Below are positions 17,164 to 26,125 of a stretch of DNA of 64,000 nucleotides, in pieces. Every line of letters begins with the position of its first letter. The stretch's first letter is position 1. Origin of the DNA: Marinobacter sediminum (GTDB lineage: Bacteria > Pseudomonadota > Gammaproteobacteria > Pseudomonadales > Oleiphilaceae); NCBI RefSeq assembly GCF_023657445.1, contig NZ_JAGTWY010000001.1:3348001-3412000 (forward strand), in the 5' to 3' direction. The position numbers and the translations under genes are program-made. The notes beneath the pieces are model-generated. The model was not told where the DNA came from and did not search any database. It was given only the letters and a program-made list of their open reading frames with translations.

Positions 17164-18963
17164 ATGAAACGAACCGCTCACCTTGCGGTCCTGTCCCTGA
17201 TTTTACTGGTGGCGGCACTGGTTAGTGGCCGGGCTCTGGCCGATCAAGCGGAATTTCGCTGGTTGGAGGATTCGACGGACCGCATGGGCATTGACGATGT
17301 CCGGGGGCTGGCCCCCGATGACTGGACAGCCTTTGATGCTGATCAGGACCTCAACCTCGGATTTAGCGATGGTGCCTTCTGGCTCAATGTCACCGTACCT
17401 CCCCAACCCGCAAACCGTGTCCTGGAAATTGGTTATCCCCTGCTGGATGTGGTGGATATCTTCTGGACAAAAGACGGAGAGGTCGTCCAACAGTATGAAA
17501 CCGGTGATACCCGGCCATTCGGCAGTCGCCCGATTTATCATCGCAATTTTGTCTTTCTGGTTCCCTCCAATACCGACACGGTTTCTGCCTTTATCAGGGT
17601 GAAGACCCAGGGTGCGGTTCAGATTCCGTTAAAGGTCATTCCCTCCGCCGATTTTCTGGCGGGAGAACAACTGTCCTACGGCTGGCAGACGATGTTCCTG
17701 GGCATCATAGTGGCACTGGCACTTTTCAATCTGTTTCTGTTTTTTACCGTCCGCGAACTCACCTACTTGTGGTACGTGCTGACAGTTGTTGCGGCGGGGC
17801 TTGTGCAGCTGAACTTCCACGGGCTGTTGTTCCAATGGTTGTGGCCCGACCTGCCGGTTATCAACCGCTACTTCACGGCACCGATCATTGGCCTGGCGCT
17901 GATGGCCGCTACCATGTTCAGCATTCAGTTTCTGGCCGTCCGGCGTTATAGCCCGGGTGGTTACCGGCTCTTTCAGGTGCTGCTGTTCTGTTCCGGCCTG
18001 AGTGTCCTGTACGGCTTCGTCGGCACATATCAGACCGGGATTGTCGTCGTCACCATTCTGGCCGCCGTTGCGACTCCGGTTGCCTGGCTGGTGGGCATCT
18101 ATGTCTGGTGTCGTGGACAGAAACTGGCGGGCTTCTATGTTCTGGCCTGGACGCCCTTGTTGTTGGGGCACCTGATTCTGGCGGTCAGTAAACTCGGGTA
18201 TATGCCTCGCAACTTCCTTACGGAAACAGGTCCGCAGATTGGTGTTGCCATCGAGGTCATCCTCCTCTCTTTTGCCCTGGCATATCGCATTAATCTTGAG
18301 CGCCGTCGCAGATTAAAAGCCCAGGAGCAGGCCCTTGAAATTCAGCGCCGGGCCAATCTGACGCTTGAAGAGCGGGTTCGCGAGCGGACAGAGGAGCTGC
18401 AGCGGGCCAATAAGCGCCTCAAGTCGATCAGTCTCACTGATGGCCTGACTCAGGTGGCCAATCGACGCCAGTTTGATGACAAGTTGCACACTGAATGGAA
18501 GCGGGCTGTACGACATGGATACTCCCTGAGTCTCGTGCTCCTGGATATCGATCACTTCAAGTCGGTAAATGACAGGTTCGGGCACCTCGTGGGCGATGAT
18601 TGCCTGATTACGGTGGCGGCGATCTGTGCCAATGAAATCAAGCGTTCCGGGGATCTGCTGGCGCGTTATGGGGGTGAGGAATTCGTCGTTCTGTTGCCGG
18701 CTACAACGGAAGAGGGTGCGGCCCGGGTCGCAGAGCGGCTGCGAAATACAGTTGAGACTTCATCGATGTATCCCGGGGCGCAGGAAACGCCGGTCAGTCT
18801 GAGCATCAGTGCCGGTGTGGCGACCATGAAGCCCGAGCCCGATGGCAGGCCCGAAGAGCTCGTCCGTCGGGCGGACGAGGCGCTCTACGGAGCCAAGGCT
18901 GCAGGTCGAAACCGGGTTATGCCCTACCAGGAGGCCCAGACAATTTCCGAAAGGAACTCCTGA
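17164..18963 (+). CDS. 7TMR-DISM sensor diguanylate cyclase
   Basis: A 599-residue membrane receptor. It has a signal peptide (MKRTAHLAVLSLILLVAALV...ALA), a periplasmic 7TMR-DISMED2 domain (about 30-165), seven membrane helices (about 180-380), a coiled coil, and a GGDEF domain with active site RYGGEEF at about 503. RSGD five residues before it is an intact inhibitory I-site. It is predicted to make c-di-GMP in response to an extracellular carbohydrate-like or other ligand. An alternative ATG at 17092 would add 24 residues before the signal peptide. The 3' end abuts the convergent doxX gene. Confidence 0.93.
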   Translation: MKRTAHLAVLSLILLVAALVSGRALADQAEFRWLEDSTDRMGIDDVRGLAPDDWTAFDADQDLNLGFSDGAFWLNVTVPPQPANRVLEIGYPLLDVVDIFWTKDGEVVQQYETGDTRPFGSRPIYHRNFVFLVPSNTDTVSAFIRVKTQGAVQIPLKVIPSADFLAGEQLSYGWQTMFLGIIVALALFNLFLFFTVRELTYLWYVLTVVAAGLVQLNFHGLLFQWLWPDLPVINRYFTAPIIGLALMAATMFSIQFLAVRRYSPGGYRLFQVLLFCSGLSVLYGFVGTYQTGIVVVTILAAVATPVAWLVGIYVWCRGQKLAGFYVLAWTPLLLGHLILAVSKLGYMPRNFLTETGPQIGVAIEVILLSFALAYRINLERRRRLKAQEQALEIQRRANLTLEERVRERTEELQRANKRLKSISLTDGLTQVANRRQFDDKLHTEWKRAVRHGYSLSLVLLDIDHFKSVNDRFGHLVGDDCLITVAAICANEIKRSGDLLARYGGEEFVVLLPATTEEGAARVAERLRNTVETSSMYPGAQETPVSLSISAGVATMKPEPDGRPEELVRRADEALYGAKAAGRNRVMPYQEAQTISERNS

Positions 18964-18969
18964 TGCCTT

Positions 18970-19356
18970 CTAGTTTTTCAGCTTGTAACGGCCCGGGCCC
19001 AGAAAAATCACTGCCAATGCCGTAAACAGGAAAAAGCCTTGCAGTTCCAATGCCCAGCCGCCGTTGCCTCCCAGCGAAAGCAACTGATGACTGTGGACCA
19101 GAACGATGGCCACCAGCATGTTGAAGACAATCAACAGAGCGCCAATCCGGGTCTGGTAGCCAAGAACGACCATCAGTGGCGCAACCAGTTCGCCGATAAA
19201 AACACCGATGGCCAGAAAGGTTGGCAGACCATGGCTGGCCAGCTCGCCTTCAATGAATCCGACGCCATGAAGCAGCTTGGCGATACCGTGAAACAGTAGC
19301 AGTCCGCCCAGTGTCAGACGGATTATCAGTTTTCCCAGATCGGCATTCTCGAGCAA
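18970..19356 (-). CDS. DoxX family membrane protein
   Basis: A 128-residue protein with four hydrophobic helices. Family features are LGGLLLFHGIAKLLHG near the N-terminus, GVFIGELVAPLMVVLGYQTR, and ALELQGFFLFTALAVIFLGPG. DoxX proteins are inner-membrane subunits linked to quinone or thiol redox and sulfur stress; the role here is unknown. It is encoded 64 bases downstream of the haemoglobin gene on the same strand and might be the end of that operon. Confidence 0.88.
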   Translation of the reverse strand: MLENADLGKLIIRLTLGGLLLFHGIAKLLHGVGFIEGELASHGLPTFLAIGVFIGELVAPLMVVLGYQTRIGALLIVFNMLVAIVLVHSHQLLSLGGNGGWALELQGFFLFTALAVIFLGPGRYKLKN

Positions 19357-19420
19357 GTTGATGGTCTCCCGGAGTCAGTGGTAAAAAAGCCGCGACAGCA
19401 TACCCCGTTATGACTCGACC

Positions 19421-19870
19421 TCAAAGGTTGCGAATGTCCGGGTACAACGGGACAACCCGTTTAAGAAGTCGATTCTGGGCGCCAGTGGGGATGTCGTTTT
19501 TCTCCATGGCCAGAATCAGGTTTTCCGCCAGCGCATTAAACTGGGTGTCCGTGATCGCCATGTCGGCATGAAGTTCGCGCATTTCGCGGCCACTGTAGGT
19601 GCACGGACCACCGCTTAACTCACACAACTGATCGGTCAAGTTACGATGAAACTGGGCAACGTTCACGCCCCTGAACTGCTGATTGATGCGATCATCGTCG
19701 ACGATCAGAAAGAGCAGGTCCTCGACAAACCCGGCGATACCTGCACGTTCACCCAGTTGCTGATAAAGGGTTGGTCCGGATTCGGCGCGCATTGACTGGC
19801 AACCTGCGAGGGCCAGGCTACTGATCAGAAGAAGAGCCAGAACGGCGGGTTTCATGATGGGATTTGTCAT
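19421..19870 (-). CDS. Group 1 truncated haemoglobin with lipoprotein signal
   Basis: A 149-residue protein. The N-terminus is a signal peptide with a lipobox, LALAGC (C24), so it is probably lipidated and outside the cytoplasm. The globin part is recognisable from TLYQQLGERAGIAGFVEDLL and SGREMRELHADMAITDTQF, with proximal histidine H101. Cysteines C83 and C90 (LCELSGGPC) could form a disulfide in the periplasm. It begins one base after the DUF3034 gene stop. Possible roles are nitric oxide or oxygen binding or haem-redox sensing; none is shown by sequence. Confidence 0.88.
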   Translation of the reverse strand: MTNPIMKPAVLALLLISSLALAGCQSMRAESGPTLYQQLGERAGIAGFVEDLLFLIVDDDRINQQFRGVNVAQFHRNLTDQLCELSGGPCTYSGREMRELHADMAITDTQFNALAENLILAMEKNDIPTGAQNRLLKRVVPLYPDIRNL

Positions 19871-19871
19871 C

Positions 19872-20744
19872 TCAGAAACTCCCCTGCAGTGACAGATACA
19901 ACCCCTGTTGATCCCCCAGCGTGGCGACGTCTCCCAGGTTCACCAATGCCGCTGTGACCGCAAGACGGCGATCCGGTACCCAGCTCACGAACAGGTCCCA
20001 CCAGTCATCTTCTTTCGCAAATCCCAGGTTGTCCGGTTTCTGCCGGTATTCGGTACCTACCAGCCATTGCCGGTTCACGAACAGGCCGATACTGCCCTCT
20101 GCCATGATTTCATAGCCGTTATTCCGATCCCCGCCAAAACCCAGCAGGCCGCCTTGATTGGCTCTGGTCGCCCGGGCAGTGGCGTTCACCAATACATTGC
20201 GCCCGAAAGCCGCGGCAAAGAACAGTTTGCTGCCGCTCAGGTAAAAATCGGTCCCGCTGTCGCTGCGGGCGCCAATGGCCCTGGGCACGATGAAATCCCG
20301 TTGCCGTTTATACTGAAGTCCGGCAGCCCACTGCCCCCAGGGGCTGTAAAGAACGTCACCGGTGAGCCGGACCTTGGCGCCCAGGATATCCTGATTGAGC
20401 TCGTCCTGTTCCAGTCCGAACCCGTCGCTCAGAGTGAACACCAGGGCGTCCAGATCCAGGGATTGCCGGGCGACAGTCAGTTCCACACGATTGTTCCAGT
20501 TTAATCCGGCACCGGTGACTGACAGACTGTAGTCGTCCACTTCTACCCGGCTCAGTGCCAGAGTCCCGCCCCACTCTTCATCACTGGCGTAGCTGCCCAG
20601 CAAGGCCCAGGGCACCAGACCACCACCGGCGCTGCCTTCGATGGTGGTGACACCTCCGGTGGCCCAGATCCGGCTGCCAATGTCGGCGATGGCACAAGAG
20701 GAAGTCAGGGCCAGCAGAGCGGTGGTAAGAGCCCGGTGCTTCAC
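19872..20744 (-). CDS. DUF3034 family outer-membrane protein
   Basis: A 290-residue exported protein with a signal peptide (MKHRALTTALLALTSSCAIA). It matches DUF3034 as recalled: IWATGGVTTIEGSAGGGLVP, the middle ALVFTLSDGFGLEQDELNQD, and a C-terminus ending in phenylalanine after alternating aromatic/hydrophobic residues (GLYLSLQGSF), as in beta-barrels. The function is unknown. It overlaps the GGDEF/EAL gene by four bases (ATGA) and runs into the haemoglobin gene, indicating tight coupling. Confidence 0.85.
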   Translation of the reverse strand: MKHRALTTALLALTSSCAIADIGSRIWATGGVTTIEGSAGGGLVPWALLGSYASDEEWGGTLALSRVEVDDYSLSVTGAGLNWNNRVELTVARQSLDLDALVFTLSDGFGLEQDELNQDILGAKVRLTGDVLYSPWGQWAAGLQYKRQRDFIVPRAIGARSDSGTDFYLSGSKLFFAAAFGRNVLVNATARATRANQGGLLGFGGDRNNGYEIMAEGSIGLFVNRQWLVGTEYRQKPDNLGFAKEDDWWDLFVSWVPDRRLAVTAALVNLGDVATLGDQQGLYLSLQGSF

Positions 20745-23089
20745 TGTGAATACTCCGCAGTGTTCTCGGTCAGCTCGTGACGACGCGCCGCCAGAGAATT
20801 TGCGGTTTCGGGGAGATCGGCAGGTGCCACGGGTCGGCTCAGGTAGAACCCCTGGCCAAGATCACAGCCCCATTGTTGCAGCAGTTCCCAGGCTTTCAGA
20901 TTCTCGATCCCTTCGGCCACGACTTTCAGTCCCAGGCCGTGGGCCATGTCGATGGTTGATTTGACGATTAGCTGGTCCTGGGGTTCGGACTCCAGTTTCA
21001 GAACGAAGGACTTGTCGATTTTGAGTTCATGCACCGGCAATTTGCGCAGCTGGGATAACGAGGAATAGCCGGTACCAAAATCATCCACCGAGAGGGTGAC
21101 ACCAAGCTTCCTCAACTTTGCCAGCGTGTTCAGCGCCTCTTTCGGATCGTCCATCAAGGCACTTTCAGTCACTTCCAGGGTGATGCGGTCAAGGCCGTGG
21201 TGCCAATTGGAAAAGGCGGCGGTGATGTGATCGGTCAGGGCCGGCCAGGCCAGGTCCATGGCGGAGAGGTTGATCGCCACGCCAACATCAAGGCCCAGGG
21301 TTGACCACTGTCGTGCATCTTCTGCGACTCGCTTGAGAATATGGGCGGTAAGTTCGTGTATCTGTCCGGACTGCTCGGCGAGGAAAATGAACTCCTCGGG
21401 AGAAATAAAGCCAAGCTCCGGATGGATCCAGCGAACCAGGGCTTCCACCTGAACCAGTTGGCCCGATCCGGTGTGCAGTTTGGGCTGGTAATTCATGTGC
21501 AGGCGGTTACCTGCAATGGCTGTATGCAGATCAGAAATCAGCTGTAACTCCCGCAGGTGGCTTTCGTCCTGCCCGGGCTCATAAAGCGTTATTGGTTTGG
21601 AATGCTGTTGTGCCTTTTCGAAGGTCAGGTTAAGCCGGCGGCGCAATTCATTGGTATTTGCGGCGTCTTCAGGCAGCGCCATGGTGACCATGGTTATCCG
21701 CAGCGAAAACGGCGTATTGTTGATGTGCAGCGGCGATTCAATGATGCCATGAAGCTGCCGGGTCAAATGGTCCAGCGCATGTGTGCTGTGAGCTGGAACC
21801 AGGGCCAGGAACTCGGCACCGCCAGTGCGGGCAATGATCCGTGCATCGGGGAGTTCTTTCTGTAAGCGTTGCGATATACCGGTCAGCACCTTGTCTCCGA
21901 ACTCCAGGCCCAGCGTATCGTTAATATTGGACAGATCGTTCAAACGCAGGCCGACCAGGGTACAGCGGTCTTTCCCGGCAAAAAGTTTCCGTGCCGATTG
22001 CATCAGGGCGTTGCCGTTGCCCAGCCCCGTGACGTCATCGTGAGTAGCCGCGTAGCGTATCTGCGCCTCCCTCTCTCGAAGACGAACCAGCATGTCTCCC
22101 AGGGCATCTCTGAGTTGCCTGAGCTCACCGCCGGTGCTGATTGCCGGTGGCGGCGGTGTTTCGCCTTCTCCGACGGCTCTGGCGTAATCGGCCAGTTGCA
22201 GAACGGGTCGGCCGAGATTGCGTGCAATGATCAATGCGAGCAAGGTGGCAAGGACCAGAATTGCACTAACCAGCAGGGCAATTTCACCCGCGCGCCTGTA
22301 ATAGTTACGCAGGCTGGCCTCACGGCTGATCAGCAGGGTCGCCTGGATGTCAGGGCTGTCCTGCCCACCTAGATTGATGATCCGGGTAAAATAATGGGCG
22401 TTTTCAAGAAAGTCCCTGTCTCCGGACGACTCGGCCAGCGCCTGTTCCAGGTTAATGTCCAGCCCCTCGGAGGCCGCAAATAGCTGGTAGCTGTCGCCAG
22501 AGCCGGGGCGCGCCCGGAATGTTACGTCGGTCCCGGAGAGTCGGGCTATGATATTTGCCAGTTCCTGGTCCAGGGCGAATCCGGATGCCAGCCAGGCCCT
22601 CAACCCCGGGCCTTCCACTGGAATCAACAAGACCTCATAGCCTTGTCCGTCCATGTAGGAGAGTGTTCGGTCGAAGCCCATGGACCTTGCGTTTTTGAAT
22701 GAAGATTCGGAAATTTCGGGGAGCTTTCGGGTGAGAGTGGATGCCAGCAGGTCGCCGGAGTTGTTTACCAGCAGCGCGAAGTCTGCCCCTGCCCGGCGGC
22801 TGTGGTTTTCCAGGGCACTGTCGATGGTGGCGGGATCGCCGCTAGCGACTGCCGACCTGAAACCGAAATCTTTCACGACCACGTCCAGCCGGGAAAGGAT
22901 CAGATTGGTACGGCGTTCCATGACTTCCCGGGTAAGACGTTCACCAATAGTGATTTTTTCCAGCGCCCGGCTTTTTTCGTCCTCGAACAGGTACACCATC
23001 AAAAGGGCACCAATGACCAGGCTGACCAGTGCGACCAGCGCGACCATGGCAGCAATAAGGCGGCCCCGGAACCCCAGGCGTGCCATCAA
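20741..23089 (-). CDS. Membrane GGDEF/EAL protein, probable c-di-GMP phosphodiesterase with degenerate cyclase domain
   Basis: A 782-residue protein with TM helix 9-33, a periplasmic Cache-like sensor (about 40-260), TM 268-292, HAMP, GGDEF and EAL. The cyclase motif is changed to GGAEF (about 423), so synthesis is probably lost and the domain may bind GTP. The EAL domain looks intact: EALVRW (about 548), AINLSAMDL, LEVTESALM, DDFGTGYSSL (about 667), ELKIDKSF, VVAEGIEN. It is coupled by four-base overlaps to the cupredoxin gene upstream and the DUF3034 gene downstream. Confidence 0.92.
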   Translation of the reverse strand: MMARLGFRGRLIAAMVALVALVSLVIGALLMVYLFEDEKSRALEKITIGERLTREVMERRTNLILSRLDVVVKDFGFRSAVASGDPATIDSALENHSRRAGADFALLVNNSGDLLASTLTRKLPEISESSFKNARSMGFDRTLSYMDGQGYEVLLIPVEGPGLRAWLASGFALDQELANIIARLSGTDVTFRARPGSGDSYQLFAASEGLDINLEQALAESSGDRDFLENAHYFTRIINLGGQDSPDIQATLLISREASLRNYYRRAGEIALLVSAILVLATLLALIIARNLGRPVLQLADYARAVGEGETPPPPAISTGGELRQLRDALGDMLVRLREREAQIRYAATHDDVTGLGNGNALMQSARKLFAGKDRCTLVGLRLNDLSNINDTLGLEFGDKVLTGISQRLQKELPDARIIARTGGAEFLALVPAHSTHALDHLTRQLHGIIESPLHINNTPFSLRITMVTMALPEDAANTNELRRRLNLTFEKAQQHSKPITLYEPGQDESHLRELQLISDLHTAIAGNRLHMNYQPKLHTGSGQLVQVEALVRWIHPELGFISPEEFIFLAEQSGQIHELTAHILKRVAEDARQWSTLGLDVGVAINLSAMDLAWPALTDHITAAFSNWHHGLDRITLEVTESALMDDPKEALNTLAKLRKLGVTLSVDDFGTGYSSLSQLRKLPVHELKIDKSFVLKLESEPQDQLIVKSTIDMAHGLGLKVVAEGIENLKAWELLQQWGCDLGQGFYLSRPVAPADLPETANSLAARRHELTENTAEYSQ

Positions 23090-23736
23090 AGTTCCCGGAA
23101 ACGCTGTTGCAGGAGATCCATAGCGTCTTCCATGGCCGGTTCGGGCACCAGTTCAATATTGATAGTGCCTGTATTGCCCGCATCCAGTTTCCGCTTGACC
23201 GGTCGGGTGTTGTCGGACAGGCGCGGGTGCCAGATATTGAGGCCCAGACGGCTTTCAGCTGGTGGCTTCTGCTCAAGCGTCAGAGTAATCCGGCCAGCTG
23301 CATCCGTTCGTCCGATCACGCTGGTTTCGGTAACCACGATGAAAGCCTGCATGTTGTCGTGGATGTTGCATCCGAGCTCCACGATACCCGGCTTGTCGAA
23401 TACAACCGGGGCTTCGGGTTTACCGGCATAGAGTTCGATATTGAAGGTCTTGGCCGGAGAGAAGGAATAGACGTGGTGCTGCGTGTTGTCCCGATTGGGG
23501 AATTCCACACGGGATCCGATCGGAATAACCAGTGCATGGGGATGAAACTTGCGATCTTTCTGGTAGATTTCGGCGGTCACTGGAGTGGTGTTATCCGGTT
23601 CGTCCAGATAAACCACCGCACCTTCTACCGGCTCGTTGCCGCCATTGAAGGTCACTGTAACGGTAAGTTCCGATGACATCGCCGGGGCCGAAGTGAGCAG
23701 GGACGCCAGAAATAGAGCTATCGGTTTTCTCATCAA
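23086..23736 (-). CDS. Exported cupredoxin-like protein ('methylamine utilization protein' type)
   Basis: A 216-residue protein with signal peptide (MMRKPIALFLASLLTSAPAM). A plastocyanin/azurin-like fold is suggested by H87/H88 in DNTQHHVYSF and by C123, H126 and M129 in GCNIHDNM, an arrangement fitting a type I copper site. The N-terminal part (VEGAVVYLDEP) resembles a carboxypeptidase-regulatory-like beta domain. The 'methylamine utilization' name is inherited from annotation; no methylamine genes are here. It is first in the operon with the GGDEF/EAL, DUF3034 and haemoglobin genes. Confidence 0.82.
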   Translation of the reverse strand: MMRKPIALFLASLLTSAPAMSSELTVTVTFNGGNEPVEGAVVYLDEPDNTTPVTAEIYQKDRKFHPHALVIPIGSRVEFPNRDNTQHHVYSFSPAKTFNIELYAGKPEAPVVFDKPGIVELGCNIHDNMQAFIVVTETSVIGRTDAAGRITLTLEQKPPAESRLGLNIWHPRLSDNTRPVKRKLDAGNTGTINIELVPEPAMEDAMDLLQQRFREL

Positions 23737-23748
23737 ACCTCAGAACCT

Positions 23749-24525
23749 TCAGGCCAAGCCGGAACCCAGAGAAAACCGAATGTGGTTCCTTACGAGCAGG
23801 TTTTCCCAATATTGCCGCATCCAGTTCCACGCCACGTTATTAACCTGTTCAACAAACGGGTCCAGATTCAACTCGTAAAAATCCGGCGTGCCGGCAATCT
23901 GCAGCACAGTCACTGTAATGGAATCATCCAGTTCGTTGGCAAAAGGTTCGCCGATCAACTGGTGAACCAGCAGGTTAGCACGGGTGGCCTCGAGGTCTAC
24001 CAGTTCACTGGCCCTTGTTGAGCGATTATTTTCGTACATCTCTTCCATCAGTCGATGGCATAGATAGGCCCTGATCAGCAATCCGTCGAGCCCGTCGTAT
24101 CTTACGAGCAGTGCCGAGGGTTGGGTAAAATAGCGAATAGCGGCGCCCAGAAAAGGCTCAAACAGGTCTGCTTTGTCTGCCTCCCGGGCACACGCCTCGA
24201 CACACTCAATCAGGCGCGGTGCCATCTCGATGTACTCAACTGCAAACTGGAACAGACAGGTAGCCGGCTGATAACCCTCAATAGTCACCGCGGAAGGCAG
24301 AGCCGCCGCTTTCTCCCGGAGCTGCCGGAGAAAGGTGCCGGAACGGGCTTCTTTTCGCCGCGCCTGATCAATAATCTCGAGGACTACCTGTGGTGTCATT
24401 TCAGGAGATGCCGATGTCTGAACGAATTGAGGTCGCAAGGCGCCTCCCATTATTCGCAGCGAGTAACCTGGCAGGAGCTCGTATACCGCTACAGTCCTGC
24501 TGTTTCTGATTAGTGTAGTCGACAT
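23749..24525 (-). CDS. Unrecognised conserved-looking soluble protein
   Basis: A 258-residue protein beginning MSTTLIRNSRTVAVYELLPG. It has no signal peptide or membrane helix and is predicted mostly alpha-helical, with long helices around VVLEIIDQARRKEARSGTFL and VDLEATRANLLVHQLIGEPF and a C-terminus rich in W/Y (NNVAWNWMRQYWENLLVRNH). It sits 12 bases upstream of the cupredoxin gene on the same strand and may belong to that operon. I do not recognise the family. ATG 24525 is chosen because the open frame further upstream lacks a good ribosome site. Confidence 0.7.
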   Translation of the reverse strand: MSTTLIRNSRTVAVYELLPGYSLRIMGGALRPQFVQTSASPEMTPQVVLEIIDQARRKEARSGTFLRQLREKAAALPSAVTIEGYQPATCLFQFAVEYIEMAPRLIECVEACAREADKADLFEPFLGAAIRYFTQPSALLVRYDGLDGLLIRAYLCHRLMEEMYENNRSTRASELVDLEATRANLLVHQLIGEPFANELDDSITVTVLQIAGTPDFYELNLDPFVEQVNNVAWNWMRQYWENLLVRNHIRFSLGSGLA

Positions 24526-24589
24526 TTTACGGCTTGCCGGTCCGCCAGCGTTAAATTCAGGAGGCGGAATGTTACAGATTGAACAGGTG

Positions 24590-25918
24590 TCAACGCGCCT
24601 GGAACCAGCGCCCGTGGCGGGTGTGAATCCAGCATAGCCAGCCCATGCTGATGGCGCGCGCCAGCATGAGACAGATGAGCGAGAACCACAGGCCGTGATT
24701 ACCCCAGCCGGTGGTGAGCCACCATACCGGCAGGAATACGCCCAGGGCTGAGAGCAGCATGGTGTTCTGCATCTCGCGGGTTCGGGTGGCTCCAATAAAG
24801 ACACCGTCCAGCAGATATCCCCAGACGGAGGCAAATGGCAGCAGCCAGAGCCAGGGCAGGTACTGCCAGGCTGTGGAGCGGACTTCTTCGATACCGGTCA
24901 GAAGGGCAATTAGGGATCGACCACCAAATACAAAAATGACGGTCAGTAACAGCGCGCCCCAGAGCGACCAGCGCATTGCGCTACGGAAAACCACCTTGAA
25001 CTGCCGTCGGCTGTCCTTGCCAACTGCTTCGCCGATCAGGGCTTCCGCCGCATTGGCAAAGCCGTCCAGGGCGTTGGAAATAAGCAGCAGAAAAGTAATC
25101 AGTACGGCATTCGCTGCCAGGATGGTATCGCCCTGCCGTGCTCCCTGTGCGGTGAAGAATGCCAGCACCAGCAGCAGGGCTATGGTGCGAACCATGATAT
25201 ACCGGTTCACCCTGAGGATTTTCAGGTAGTCGGCCAGTTCACCAAACAGGGCGCGAGTCAGCCTCTGGCTCTCGGGCATGCGGGAAAGCACGATGGCGAA
25301 GCCAATGCCGGCAGCGCCGTACTCCGCGATCACCGTGGCAATGGCGACGCCCTTGCTGTTCCAGCCCAGTCCGGTAACAAACAGAACATCCAGGACAATG
25401 TTCAGCCCGTTGGCAACAATCAGCATGATCATTGGCCCGCGCGGAAACTGGGTGCCAATCAGCCAGCCCACCAGAGTGTACTGGCACAGCACCGCCGGTG
25501 CGCTCCAGATCCGGATGGCCGCGTATTCTGCGGCAAGACCGGTGACATCCGGGCTGGGGTCCATCAACGCCAGTCCAAGTCTGATCAGGGGTTGATGAAA
25601 CAGGATAAGCAGCAGTCCGATACCCACCGCCAGCATCACCGAACGCAGCAGCAGGGCGACCTGCCCGAAGCTGTCGCGTTTGCCCCAGGCCTGGGCCGCC
25701 AGACCGGTAGTGCCCATGCGCATGAACCCGAAGGTCCAGTACAGGATGCTGAACAGGTTGGCGCCGACGGCTACGGCACCCAGGTATTCGGGGCTTTCCA
25801 GGTGGCCAAGAACCGCCGTGTCCACCAGTCCCAGAAGGGGGACAGTGAGGTTCGTCAGCATCAGTGGCCAGGCGAGGGTCCACAGTCGCCGGTCTGTGAC
25901 GGACAGTTGGCGCGCCAT
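24590..25918 (-). CDS. MATE family efflux transporter (DinF-like)
   Basis: A 442-residue inner-membrane protein with twelve predicted helices in two similar halves. The N-terminal signature LAWPLMLTNLTVPLLGLVDT, AVLGHLESPEYLGAVAVGAN and the later ISNALDGFANAAEALIGEAVG place it in the MATE/DinF branch. It is expected to export drugs or metabolites in exchange for Na+ or H+. It is divergent from coxB. The 207-base intergenic region at 25919-26125 holds the promoters of both; I see no other element there. Confidence 0.93.
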   Translation of the reverse strand: MARQLSVTDRRLWTLAWPLMLTNLTVPLLGLVDTAVLGHLESPEYLGAVAVGANLFSILYWTFGFMRMGTTGLAAQAWGKRDSFGQVALLLRSVMLAVGIGLLLILFHQPLIRLGLALMDPSPDVTGLAAEYAAIRIWSAPAVLCQYTLVGWLIGTQFPRGPMIMLIVANGLNIVLDVLFVTGLGWNSKGVAIATVIAEYGAAGIGFAIVLSRMPESQRLTRALFGELADYLKILRVNRYIMVRTIALLLVLAFFTAQGARQGDTILAANAVLITFLLLISNALDGFANAAEALIGEAVGKDSRRQFKVVFRSAMRWSLWGALLLTVIFVFGGRSLIALLTGIEEVRSTAWQYLPWLWLLPFASVWGYLLDGVFIGATRTREMQNTMLLSALGVFLPVWWLTTGWGNHGLWFSLICLMLARAISMGWLCWIHTRHGRWFQAR

Positions 25919-26125
25919 ATTCGATTTGATTCTTAAAATCTCATGCTTAGTATTTTTGGATTTAGGCGTTTGTTTAGTCTTTTCTTAATCCGTGTCTATA
26001 CTCGACGTTGAGTTATCCGTAAGCAGGCTTCTACCCTGACTTGTGACGCTGAATGCGAGCGGCGTCAAGAGAAACAGGGGGATGACGCAAAATCCGACAA
26101 GAATAACACTCTGTGGAGACACAGT

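Noticed and set aside
23086..23736. Methylamine utilisation function for the cupredoxin
   Set aside because: The name is carried by annotation; no mau, amine dehydrogenase or PQQ/TTQ genes are present in the window.
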